Notes under the pieces: model-generated
What the model was told of the DNA's origin: nothing
Databases searched by the model: none
Seen by the model: only the letters and a program-made list of their open reading frames with translations
NCBI GenBank assembly: GCA_003991915.1
Contig: RQTK01000980.1
Coordinates: 121,622-185,621, forward strand
Reading direction: 5' to 3'
Source: Elysia chlorotica
Taxonomy: Eukaryota; Mollusca; Gastropoda; Plakobranchidae
DNA length: 64,000 nt
Part shown: piece after piece, positions 1-11,900 of the stretch
Layout of the letters: each line of letters opens with the position of its first letter
Numbering within the stretch: the stretch's first letter is position 1
Position numbers and translations under genes: made by a program

Positions 1-212
1 TCTCTTTGTGACTGCACGTGAAGACCCCCCCAAACCGATAACGGCTGTCATCTTTATCTTATCTCCTCCGAATATGTTGTCTTTTGTTGTCCAATTCTAC
101 TTTTATCTGTTATGCCATGATCATTAATTTCATTATTCAAGTAATAATGTAAGGCATATTCTTTAAAATGCGGTTCTAGTTGCGTGTGCGATCTCTCTTT
201 GTGACTGCACGT
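1..212 (+). repeat. 19-bp direct repeat, about 193 bp apart
   Basis: The 19 bases at 1-19 recur exactly at 194-212. The first copy lies at the window edge, so this may be the end of a longer repeat unit. No coding exon is apparent in 1-859; the rest of this stretch looks like intron or intergenic DNA. Confidence 0.45.
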
Positions 213-859
213 CTAACAAGTAGCGGGACGTGGACGATCTTTGACGATGGAAATAGTTCTAACTGAAACTGTTTTGAGTCTCTTTTTGTGTAACATTTCT
301 TCGCAATTTGCGTGCGTACAAAACCAGAAAAGGTCGGAAATGAAACTGTATTCAATAATCTTACAATTAGCACAAAATTAATGCATAGTTCTCTTATAAA
401 AGTAAAATCGAAGACATGTTGTATCGATTTGTTCACTCGCTGATGAGACCCATTCGGTCTTTAAAGGGTTGGCTTGTAGGATTGTACCAGTTCTGACTCG
501 TCTTGAAAGTTAAGTCATTGAGAGTGTGCATGGATTAGGAAACAAACGCCGCTCCTCGAAACAATATTCGAATACTTGTGATACCCGGTACCTTAAGTTT
601 CCTTAAATTGTGATCTACTATTTCCAACAAGATGTATTTTTGTTAGTTTTGACAATCTTAAAGCGTTCATTTAATTAGATTTGATGATAAAATCATTTCA
701 GTTTATTGGCTAAAGGTTTGTCAGCTTTATCAAAATGCCATACGTGAAATATAGAGTATCCGCCATCACCATCGTGAAAAAAACAACAACAAACCCACAA
801 TTTTTAATGCTTTTACTCGTTTACCCCCGCCCCTTGACCACGCCCCACCATAGTCCCAG

Positions 860-1034
860 CGGATAATCAACGAGCACATCGAGCACAGGCGGGAGGAGCG
901 CCTCCAAGACCCCCAGCGGTTCGGGATCAAAGCCACGCTGGGCGATCGCTGTGTGCGCCGGCCCGAGCCGCCCCAGCAGATTCAGTCGGAGCCCAGCCAT
1001 ATCTCAAACACCACTGACATCCCCGCCGAACTAG
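860..1034 (+). CDS. Internal coding exon of an unrecognised gene (penultimate exon)
   Basis: A GC-rich 175-base open segment stands out in AT-rich surroundings. It follows an AG acceptor at 858-859 and ends at a GTAGGC donor starting at 1035. It encodes 58 codons plus one base: hydrophilic, charged sequence beginning RIINEHIEHRREERLQDPQR and including GIKATLGDRCVRRPEPPQQI. The leftover base joins the exon at 5048 in frame. No transmembrane segment or known domain is visible. It reads like the tail of a larger protein whose earlier exons lie left of the window. I do not recognise the family and assign no function. The evidence is splice sites, phase match and base composition, not homology. 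Confidence 0.6.
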
Positions 1035-1183
1035 GTAGGCCCTACGGTTCTTTATCTTAAGTTAACACGATTTATGATGACAGGTGCCTGTCTCCGTACA
1101 GGATTATCCAGAAAAAAATATGGACATGCACGGTTATTAAAAGAGCCCTTGGGGATATAATTATGGATGGAAAAATAGATATT

Positions 1184-1396
<213 letters not shown>

Positions 1397-1788
1397 TAAA
1401 AAGATAACCTTTATTATTGGATCCTTGTACAGGAAAATATGGCCATGTTTTGTGATAGATAGATAAGTAGAAGAATAGATAAAATAACATACAAAAAATA
1501 TACCAAATACAATAAAATACAGTATACTATATTCCTAATAAACAAAACTGAAAAACTCGTCAGGAGCATGAGATGGAAAACATTGTTTTTTTCAACCCTA
1601 ACTTAAAATCACAGAGTAAGGAGACGATGGATTAAACTCAACAAAACCACCACCTTTCATCCGAGAATTGAAAGATCTTGTAGTCGGACTAGTCTCTATA
1701 ATTGAGAACATAAAATTCTGAAAGACCAACAACAACTTTCAGAGAAGGCTAAAAAATTACATACGAAAGTTAAAAAAAGTAACCACGT

Positions 1789-3620
1789 TTTGATCCGTGC
1801 TGACAAAACGAACAACTATTACAAACTAAAAACATGCAATGCGAAAGTCTATTAACATAAAACATACTTAAAGAATAAAAGAAATCTACGAAAGGGGAAG
1901 TACATGAAGTCACAAGTGAGAACAAAAACATTTCAGAGACTACATCTGCTTTATAGAATCAACACAACTGTAAAGAGGGAGGCGTTCATACATTAAAGGA
2001 TCACAAACCCAACTTCAGAAATAAACCAAGTTGTCGATTGATTAATCCATACAAACCTAAGCTCTCTTAAAATCAGTAAAAAAAAAATAGTAGAGAAAAT
2101 CGTACAAGAAGTCAAAACCAAAACAACAATGAACCAATGAAAGAACACTGCAGACATTATAAACTGGTTTGACAACATCGACAATAAGAACTGTCAAACA
2201 ATGGTATGCTGGATATATGCAACTTCTATCCCTCCATATCAACCAAACTCCTACAAGAGGCACTTGAATGGCATCAAAACATTCAAGAATAACAAAAGAA
2301 GACACCCAAATTATACGCATACCAGAAAAACCACTTTATTCAAAGACAGACAACCATGGTGCAAGAAGAGCTCCAATTTTAATGTGATCATGGAAAGCTT
2401 TGGCGGTGCAGAAATATGTGGACTTGTAGGCCTCTTCCTTCTTTTGCAGCTACAACACCTCAATATCAATGTTTGGCTATACAGGGACTACGGACTTGCT
2501 GTAACTAAAATGAACCATAGAAGTGTCAAAAAAACGAAAAAAGAAATCTGCAAGATCTTTAAAGGAAATGGATTAAGTATTACAGCCGAAGCATATAAAA
2601 AGTAGTGAACTTCCTTGATATAACCCCGACATCGAAACAGGAGTATGCAAACCGTATAAAAAAACTAAACAGCATCACTACATCCTCTGCGACAGTAACC
2701 ATCCAACCCCCCCCCCCTCATAAAAAATCTTCCCAATTCTGCCAGCACCAATATATTTAACGAATCAGCAAAACCATACAATGTTTCCCTGAACGAAAGC
2801 GGACATAAACAAAAACTGAAATGTATAAGACTAAGAGCCAAAACGCCCAGAACTGGACCAAACAAAGAACTAAAACTGCACAAAGATGAGGCAAATGCTA
2901 CAAAAACAATACAAATAAGACAAGAAAGAGAACCATCTTCTGGTTCAACCCCCCTTTCCAGCTCAAATGTCAGCACGAGCATCAGGAAAAGATTTTTCGG
3001 ACTATTAAACACATGCTCCCCACCAGACAACAAGCTGCACAAAATGTTCAACAAAAATATCTTAAAGTGAGTTAAACTGCATGCCAAATATTGAACAAAT
3101 TATCAATGGCCACAATAATGCACTTTTTTAGTCCGAAAAAAACAAAAACAAAGTAAATGAAGAAAAAACATGTAACTGCCGGGACAAATTAACACGCCCA
3201 CTTTCGCGGAAAGGCCAGTTTCCTCTTAAAAGGTATTGTATGCAGAGCTGCCGTCTAACAGGATTCATCAAGACACATACACAGTCATTACAACGAATTC
3301 ATTTAAAACAATATTCAATTAGCACACCTCAAGCTTCAGATTAAAACATAACAAATCAGCAACGACACTAAGTTTACTATTATGGGAGCTAAAAGAAAAA
3401 GTGTAGACCACAAAATTTTATGGCACATAATGGACAGAGCTGAGCCCTACTCCCTGGCAAGGGAGCATTACACAATTTGCATTTTGGAAAAATTCAAGAT
3501 CTAAACTAAACCCAAGCCTCAATAAAAGAAGAGAACTGTACTCATCTTGTCCGCACCATGCAAAATACCTACTGCAAAACTTTAAGGAGGGAAACGACAC
3601 TCCAGTGCTATAAAAAGGTA
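1789..3620 (+). mobile_element. Decayed Penelope-like retroelement (RT plus GIY-YIG-type tail)
   Basis: Reading across several frames on the plus strand gives pieces in the order expected for GIY-YIG-bearing Penelope-like elements. An ADKTNNYYKL segment lies near 1800. The fingers-type motif TLKDHKPNFRNKPSCRLINP lies near 1995-2050. The RT active-site region near 2490 reads LYRDYGLAVT, where YRDD would be expected, so the catalytic second Asp is replaced by Tyr. GLSITAEA lies near 2570. The C-terminal piece with DRAEPYSLAREHYTICILEK lies near 3430-3500. Stops and frameshifts separate these pieces, so this is a dead copy. It lies in the last intron of the gene at 860-5166. The class assignment is recalled from family motifs and was not searched. 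Confidence 0.6.
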
Positions 3621-5047
3621 GAAATACACAACAAAGTGCCAGACACCAAAAGAGAGTGACTGATACAGTTACTCGAAACACACGTGTTGTGAGAGATGGC
3701 CACACTTCCAGTATGTAATAATAGAAAGACAGATAGATAGACAGGTTGAGACTGATAGATGAATGGATATAATTATTTTAATTGATTACCTCTTACATTG
3801 TAGTATTTGCAACTTATGTTCTCTGCGGTTCTGCATACACATCAGGTTGCCGACAGGATAAATAGATAGATACACTTAAGTAAATGATGTAAGTTGATAG
3901 AGAGAAAGAAAGCATGCACTTTTACGTGCACAAGAAAGCTTATTTACATACTTACAACAGAGAATGAAATGCAGTGAGTTCAGTATTTATAATTTTTTTT
4001 CTTAACAATTATAATTTCGGTGTTACTTAAAGATTGCGTGTTGTAACGCAAAACAGGTTTAAGGCCAGTTGTAAGCTACTATAATGTGGGGTTGTACTTA
4101 CTACCCTATTATACCACATAATACTGCAATGGATTAGGTTCACAAGCTTTGGAAATTTGATTCGATTAATAAGTTGTTTGACAATACATTACTTGATCTC
4201 TATTTTTGCTATCTTCGCTTTTGATAGCAGTGTAGTCTGCTTTGGTGAACAAGACATATTTCAACTGGTTGAAAAATTTAATAATGATACGTTTTATTCA
4301 CAGAGTGGAAACTGTTATGGTGCAAAAATTCTCTGCCCTTTAAAGATTTACTGTAGTCAGGGCAGATATTTCCTCATGTTTCTGTATGAAAAAGATGTGA
4401 TGGTAACTTGAGTATTTTAGTGATTGTAACATGTTCTTATTTTCTATTTTGTGTTCGTGATTTTTGAATTTTTCTATGTTATGTTTGATATGCTTATTTA
4501 CATTGTTACCTTTTTCCATGTGGCAGAAATTGTGATTGATCTGTCTATTAAAAAAAATATAATCATCAATTGAATTTAATGCTATAATAGTACAAATTCT
4601 CCTCCTCCCCATCATTGCCATCCGCAACATAATCTCTACTATCATTATCATCATCAAATAAAACTGCACTACTATATAAATCGTTTTCCACCAGGCCATG
4701 TTCCTTTAGTCATAGAGTATTTTAAATCAAAAGAACATGAACAACTTAGGTGGCTGTCCACTGTCCAATCACGTAATATATTATGTATAATTCTAATCAC
4801 ATGTGTAATTCCAATTACTTTGTCAGTGGCTCCGGTTGTGACCTTCGGCCATAAAATTAGCTTCCCTCGGCTTCAATAAAATCTGACTTACTATGCACTG
4901 GGCATGTAAAGCAATCTATTGCAATCATCGATTACCCATCATCATTATAATCTTTATCGCAAAAAAAGTCTCACCATAAAGTACAATGAAATGTTTCTTC
5001 AACTCTTTAACCATCACTGTTATAACTCGCCTCCTTTCCCCCAACAG
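3621..5047 (+). other. Remainder of the last intron of the upstream gene
   Basis: AT-rich non-coding DNA between the Penelope-like remnant and the terminal exon. Two short open frames at 4157-4411 (plus) and 4340-4699 (minus) overlap each other, show no known domain and have AT-biased composition; I treat them as chance. It ends in a pyrimidine-rich tract and CAG acceptor at 5045-5047. Confidence 0.5.
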
Positions 5048-5166
5048 CTGGAGATTGCAACAGTGAAAGACCTTTAACACGAGAACCCAGTGTTCACTTC
5101 AAAGAAGTTGAAGTCAAACAGATGGATAAGTCAGCGTTTTATCAGCTACCCATCCAGAGTTATTAG
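5048..5166 (+). CDS. Terminal coding exon of an unrecognised gene
   Basis: The exon starts after the acceptor CCCCCAACAG. Its first two bases complete the codon begun by the last base of the exon at 860-1034 (G plus CT, Ala). It then runs open for 38 codons to a TAG stop at 5164-5166. It encodes a polar tail with CNSERPLTREPSVHFKEVEV and ends KSAFYQLPIQSY. The phase agreement between two independently chosen splice sites and the immediate stop support it as the end of a real protein. Function is unknown. The 3' UTR probably runs into the AT-rich DNA downstream; AATAAA sequences are present but I cannot choose one. Confidence 0.6.
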
Positions 5167-8100
5167 GAATGAGAAAACTGCTCTTTCAAGGCTATTGTTT
5201 GTTCCCACTTAAATAAGTACAAAATTGTACATTTTCGAAGGTATCTTTATCATTTTTTTTAATCATACTGCAAAATATAAAAGAAAATAAGTGAATTTGA
5301 AATGTTTTATGACACATCATGACAATATGTTTGCAAGGGTTTTTTATGTATATGTATGAAGATTTAGGCTCCTATATCTTAGCCTGGATTGTAAACGTTT
5401 GTCGTAATCAAAGGTAATATAAGTTAAATTATGGTATGTTTTTATGAAGCTGAAATATTACTTCTTATATTATAAGTTCATTTTAAACATTGTTTTAAAG
5501 TCCTCCAAAATGGAATATAATGTCCATATTTCAAGGCATTGATATCTAGAGCTATGCATTTTTCTTTTCTTCCCTTTTGTTCAAGGTTTACTTGATTTCA
5601 CCAGAGACCATTTAATTTTATGTTGAGATTTTTGGTTTAAATAGTTTTATATGCCAGGATAATAAGAACAGTTCAGACACTCTCAGTCTGATATTTTTAC
5701 GAACTAAAATTTTTACCTCTCAATAAATCAAAAAGCCATAAATTTAGATTTAATTATGATTACAGTATTTCAATATCTTGGCTCTAACACACCTAAAAAA
5801 ATTTCTTTCTGTAATCTATGTTGTTATATAAGTGTGTGAAAACAAACATGTTTCAGTGTTGTCCTTCCTGTTTTTATATATAATATACTATAATATACTA
5901 TTAAACACTTTATACATTTTTAATGCATGTTGGCAAACTTATTCCCCATCTCTATTCTGGCTCTTTAATTAAAAAAATAAAATTTATAGTGTGTAATAGA
6001 TCTAAAATTGAAACTTAAAAATAATCAGTTGTTAAGTTGTGTGAATCTATATTGTATGACTCATTGTTGCTAAGATAATAATTTTTGTATGACTTTCACA
6101 ATCATTACATGTACAATGTGGTCAAGGGCTATGATTCAATTGTTTGAAACAATGAGTAATAAAACAAGAGAAAAAGAAAAGACAAGAAACTCATCTATGT
6201 TTGTTGTTTCTTTCTTATAACTATTAGATTATGCACAAAATACTTTATTAATCCTCATGAAATATCGAGAATACAATAAGATACTTCTATGTTATTAAAA
6301 AAAAAATGGGATACAAATCTGATAGGGTCAGTGGTATCAAGACCAAGTGGTTCTAGAAGAAGCAAAAAACTAAATCTGTACTTACATATTTCTTTGTTAA
6401 AATTTGCCTACTCTCACTGTATCCAGGTAAAATCACCAAAAGATTGACCCATGAAATAAGAAAGCAGTTGATTCAAAGATATGTTTTCATGCCATGAGTA
6501 CTATGTTTGCTGTAATTAAATGGTAGAAATGATTGTACAGGATGGAAGGGATTTTGGTATTCATGCGTTGTATCTGTAAGCATTCTTCAGACAATTTTAA
6601 TAAAGGAAAGTAATTTAAATGTATGTAAAAATAAATAAAAAGGTAGTATGCATGACAACTCTCCAGAAAAAAAATGTAAATACGACAAAACAAAAATAAA
6701 AAGTGTTTTGAATTGGGATACCTCCAAATAATTTTACGTTTTTAACAAAGATTTGGAGATTATGAAAATAAACAATAAGAAAACAATTACGCACAAGTCC
6801 AAAAAAAACTCATTATTTAAGATTATGTCAAATGAGAGTAATTTGGAATTAAATATATCTTTATTTGAACAAATAAATAAATAATAATGCACTAGTATGG
6901 AAACAAAACAAAAAGTAAAAAAACATAATCACCCAATCAAATGGGACAATATCTGATATATTCAAAGGTTAGCTAGAACAAAGTAAAATGCTGATGGCTA
7001 TTTTTTTTTTTATCTCTGAAAGGTTCTTTTTTTCAGCCCACAAACAATAAAAATAATAATTTTTAAAGTTAATAATGGTTGGTCAAATATTTTATCACTG
7101 CATGGATTGAAAAAATGAAAAGGTTAACAGGCTACAATGTCAAGGACACAACAGTGAGCAGCTGCAGAAGGAGCCTAGGTATTTTCTTCTCTCCACCTTG
7201 TCCACATAAATAAATGATGATTTTGAAGGTTTAAATAACAATCTAAATAAAATAAATATTATTACATAAAAAAAAAAATTTATTCAGTATGAAAATTGTT
7301 TGGTCGGATTAATTTATCGGAGATATTAGAACATCTGATGACTTCTTTGCCTGAGCTATTTGGTCGGATATACTGGTATAGATAAATAGTTTCTGTCAAA
7401 AACAGATTTGTGAAAATAAATACAAGGCAGAGAAACTTGGGTTTTAAAACAGAACAATATTTTACATTTTGAATACCTTGAGATCATTTTAAAAGGCTTT
7501 ATAAATAATATTTAGGAAAATATTTGATATTATAGGAATGTATCTAAACCACCCATGAATGGGAATCACTTGGACGAAAAAACCCCACTAAAGAATGCAA
7601 AAAGTAATGTAAAAAAATTAAGTCACAAAAGAAAAGTACTATTTTTTAAAACATTAATTTCAAAGTAGAAATGACTTATTTATTAGGTTAGGCAACTAAT
7701 TCACATGGTTATTTGAAAAAGAAAAAAAAATCTTGAAAAGAACCCAGAAAGAAATTCAATTACGCATTGAACTTGAATAAAGCTGAATGTAACCTCATAA
7801 TTGTTGTCTATAAACTGAAAATTCAGATAATGATAATAATGTACAAAAAAAGCAATAACCCTAATCAGAAGACTTAAGTAGAGACTTTTTTTTGAGTTGT
7901 TGAAAAGGCCAAGTTAAAAAAAAATGTAGCTCAGCAGTATAATGTTATCCTAATGCACAATGAATTCTCGTATGTGCTATTAAATATTAAATATATACAA
8001 TTTTGTAAGATATGTAATGATTTTTAAAAGCTGCAATTAGAATGGTTAAATAATTATGCAAATCTAGTATTTACAGATTCTTTCAAACGTGTATTATTAT

Positions 8101-10274
8101 AATTATGCTAAAATAAATGGATAGCTATGAATTCCTAGAGAGTTTTCCTTCAAGCTAATTCAATGTCACCTAGAGCCAAGTGAAGTAAGAGCAGAGCGAC
8201 AATGCTAAAAGGAATATTGAAGAGTCAACTGGCCATAACAGCAGAGAATGATGAGAAATCTAACAGCTTTGTATTCACTTCACTTCACTTTCATCACTCG
8301 TGAAATTAGAGAGCTAAATATCTCATGCAGTTTGCTGAAAATTGTTAATCTCACATTGATAAGTTTCCCCCCTGCCACATGTTCATATTCTAAAACATTT
8401 TAGAGAAAATATTTGCAAAGAAGTAAAAACGCATCTGATTTGCTTGCTTCGCTCGGCTGTCAGTGAGGCCGCATAATAATTTCCCTAAACTGGGTTTTAG
8501 AATAGATTTTAAAAGTTTTGAAGAGTAAGAGGTTAGATGCGTTTTTATACAATGGGACGGAGTTGAGATTTAAAAAAAACAAAAAACAAACAACAATCAT
8601 ACAAAAAATAACCCAACACTTTGGCTTTCAATACATTAGAAATACAAAAATATTTCTTTCTTTAACTGAACCAAGGGAACAAAAAAAGAGAGAAAAACTC
8701 CAACATTTTCTTTCTTTTGAGCAACAATCTGTAAAGCTGTGGTATTGTATGCGTAGCAACCCAAATTTACATTGCAAAAATTTAGCAAAGAAGCAACACA
8801 GAAAACAATAAAAATTAAAACTAGAATGTAGACATACTCATGGTAGCACTTGACCTTTTTCGAACCTCTTTTCGAAAATTGCATATTATTAAAAAATGTG
8901 AGAATGAAAAATTAATTTTAATGATTGAATAAAAAATTTTAAAAAGTAATCATTGTATTCTATCTTTTTGGTAGCAAAATCTGCCAAGAGCTACTATTTC
9001 CAAATCACACCGGTTAACTGCAGTATTTTCTCCAAACTTTACAAACCTAATTATGAAAAAAGGTTAAAAAAAAAAATCAACAAAAGAAAATTAAAAAAAA
9101 AGCATTGCATCTTAAAACACAGACAATATGTATTTGTAGTCAGGGTAAAGAAATATTTAATTTAAAAAAAAAAAAGAAAAGAAAAGAAAAGGAAAAAGAA
9201 AAAGAGAAAGAAAAGATCTCACAACACAAGAGAGATCTAAGAATGCCTCATATAATATGAAGGGAGAATAAAGAGAATGCCGAGCTACAGAATAATTCAC
9301 TTTTATGTACTGTACTGTAGTTTTACAATTCTAGATTCCCAAGCTTACAAAAGAAATATTAAAACCCAAATGATCAATATTTATTGATCATAAATATGCT
9401 TACGATTCAAATTGAAAATAGGAAAAAGGCAGGTAATGTTGGGAACATTTTGAAGACATGTATTATTGTGACTGAGTATTTACCAGAACAAGTGATTTAT
9501 ATTAACCGGTACCATGATTTAGTATTGGAATAGAAAACTATATTATTAAATGAATACTATAAGTCAAATAGCGAGATCATCAACAAGTTTTTACAGAAGG
9601 AAAACATATTTTGAATAAAACCATTGAATGAACACATTTTTTAAAACTTGGCTTATAATAAATTTTGACATGCTTATATGTTTATAGAAGAACAAAACTC
9701 AATTCATCTTACAAAGAAGCTGGAAATGTAAAAACTGCTTGTGGCTAAATCTAAAAGAACAGCAAGAAAATAAGGTTGAAGAAAAAGATAATCAAAACCT
9801 ATCTATTTCCCATATGTCAGCTGTTTTCTTTTTTAAAAATTCATACATGCACCATATTTGAGACTTTTCTTTTAATATAGAAATATTGTAATAGAAAAAA
9901 GAATGAGAAATCCTAAAATTGATTTAGATTTTAAAGCTAAGAGCTTTCTGTATCGATATCCAGACATGTACCCTCCAAGGGCTTAGGCAATGATTGCTTT
10001 TAAAAGTATTGTGTGTACAGATGGTAAGTTAATATAATATTTATATTTACTTATAAATACATGTATGGCAAATTCATAGACAACTTTATGGCCAATATAA
10101 TCAAATGTAAACTTTTTGAGGATTAAAACACTGTCAACATTTATAATTGACATATTTGTTTTAGAAATTTGTTGAAGTTACGAGATTAATATTAATAAAA
10201 TATAAAAATAACATAATCAAAAGTGACAAATTTGCGCATCGACTAGTCAGTCAAGTTACTTTTACTTTACTTTT
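5167..10274. other. AT-rich region without recognised genes (3' flank, convergent genes)
   Basis: Between the upstream gene (plus) and WDR17 (minus), which converge here. Very AT-rich, with many A and T runs and an AAAAG-type low-complexity tract at about 9165-9215. The open frames of 60-100 codons here are lysine- or phenylalanine-rich and overlap on both strands, as expected by chance in such DNA. It may include the 3' UTR of the upstream gene. Confidence 0.6.
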
Positions 10275-11068
10275 CTAATCCAACAGCCACTTAAGCCTGC
10301 GCCCTTTGACTTGATGACATGATGAAGAATGTATATGTTCTTTCCAGTTGGTCTTTACCGCAGTATAATGTGTTTTCCAAAGTAGGATTAGGTGCAAAAA
10401 GTTTTGTGCGGAGGTCTTGTAGGTTAGGACAGTTGAATAACATATGTTCCACTGTTTCATTAGTTTAAGGGCAGAGGGAGCAGAACGGTTCTTTTTGGGG
10501 TTGTAAACGATTGATGTAGTAGCTGAATGGAATATACTGGGTATTGTCACCTGTTCTTGACGTTTCAGAAAGTTAATGCTGTCTTTTAGGTTGGGTGTCG
10601 ACATGTGCTTAAAGACAGATTTTACAGTCTTACCCAGAGCTCATTCATGAAGCCATTCCTCTTTCTTGCTGTTTCTTATAATCTATTTGGCTGTAGCCAT
10701 GAAGGTTGAGTGTTTTGGGGGTATCTTGATCCTTGTTTAGCTAGTTTGTCTGCTCTTTCATTCCCTGGAAAGTTTATATGTTCTGGTATCCATTGAAGTG
10801 TAAGTTTGACAGCATGAGCAGTGAGAAAGTTTGTAAAAGTTTTCTGTTTGCCAGTTTTTAACAGCTTGCTGCAAATGCACTGGAGACTAAGATTACATTC
10901 TAAGAATGATCTGAAATAGCTTAGGTAAAGTTGGTGGAGGGCATTTTTGTCAGCTTCCCATGATGTGCTTGCAAATCGTTTTACGAGGTTGAGACGTTTT
11001 TTTGCTTTATCTTCCTCCTTTCTAAGATGTTTTTTGAGTGTCATTGTGTCAAGTGTTGAGCCTGGCAC
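10275..11068 (-). mobile_element. Decayed non-LTR retrotransposon: RT C-terminal and RNase H fragment
   Basis: On the minus strand from 11068 down, a 130-codon segment reads first like the post-RT region of a Jockey/I-type LINE (KARKRLNLVKR-like, here KAKKRLNLVKRFASTSWEAD). It jumps by an apparent internal deletion to the end of an RNase H domain (LQWIPEHINFPGNERADKLA; the usual form is LQWIPGH...GNExAD). After stops, a second frame at 10604-10275 gives the conserved trailing part (LKDSINFLKRQEQVTI, then KGRRLKWLLD). Deletion, frameshifts and stops make it a relic. It sits in the convergent intergenic interval near the WDR17 stop codon. Confidence 0.75.
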
Positions 11069-11780
11069 CTAAAAAACCCAAACCCCACAGCTTTCAAGTT
11101 CTGTTTCTGATTCATGTTATATTTCAAAGGCATAACTTAGCTCTAAACTTGACTTTTAAAGTTACAAAATCAGAAAGAAAAGGCAATAAGAACAGCAATT
11201 TAATATCATCTTCAATCAGATTAAAAAAAATATTTTGCTTATTCATCATACCTCTTAATATTAAACATCAACAATCCATTTAAAATTAAAAAATATAACA
11301 AATGGTTTTGAGACAATTAAGTCAACTGCATAAAATCATACAGAAATTTTGTAACCTTAAGTTTGCAAGCATACAAAAAATATTTTGTTTATCACAGATA
11401 TTTTTTAATAAAAGACTATGTTATATAAAATAATGTAAGTCAAACATTGGTGATCACATTTGTTTTTCTCAATCTTTGTTTTTCCTTACATAAAAACAGA
11501 TATGGTAAACCTCATGAATGCATAATGAACCATAGTTGCAAGTCGCTCTTAGCTTTGTTCCACAAAGAGATCAGCATATAAACTCACTTTGCATTCTTCA
11601 AATACATGCACACATCATCTCAAATATTGTTTGTGATTAATCTCAATATGAGCTGTAGCACTGAGGTACCAACAGTTTTTAATGATTAAACTTTTGGTTG
11701 CACTATTTCAACGACTAGCACTTTTAACATCTTTGCCGTTGATAAAATATATTCTTCATCTTGCAAAGCTCCCCCATTTC

Positions 11781-11900
11781 TCAGAAAGGGTTTATCCTCT
11801 CCCCTGAGCCAAGAGGAGAAAATGGATTCACCTTTGCCCACATCAAAGCCTCATTTAGAGATATAGCTGAGCATCCATCTTCTAAAAAGTAAGGCTGGCC
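11781..11900 (-). CDS. WDR17: WDR17 coding exon 27 (residues 1260-1298 and stop)
   Basis: GQPYFLEDGCSAISLNEALM then WAKVNPFSPLGSGERINPF and TGA at 11783-11781: the conserved C-terminus. Intron 26 upstream spans the assembly gap at 12300-12934. Confidence 0.97.
   Translation of the reverse strand, partial: GQPYFLEDGCSAISLNEALMWAKVNPFSPLGSGERINPF

Noticed and set aside
8518..9165. Lysine-rich small open frames
   Set aside because: A-rich DNA gives Lys/Asn/Gln-rich chance frames; no start context or homology.
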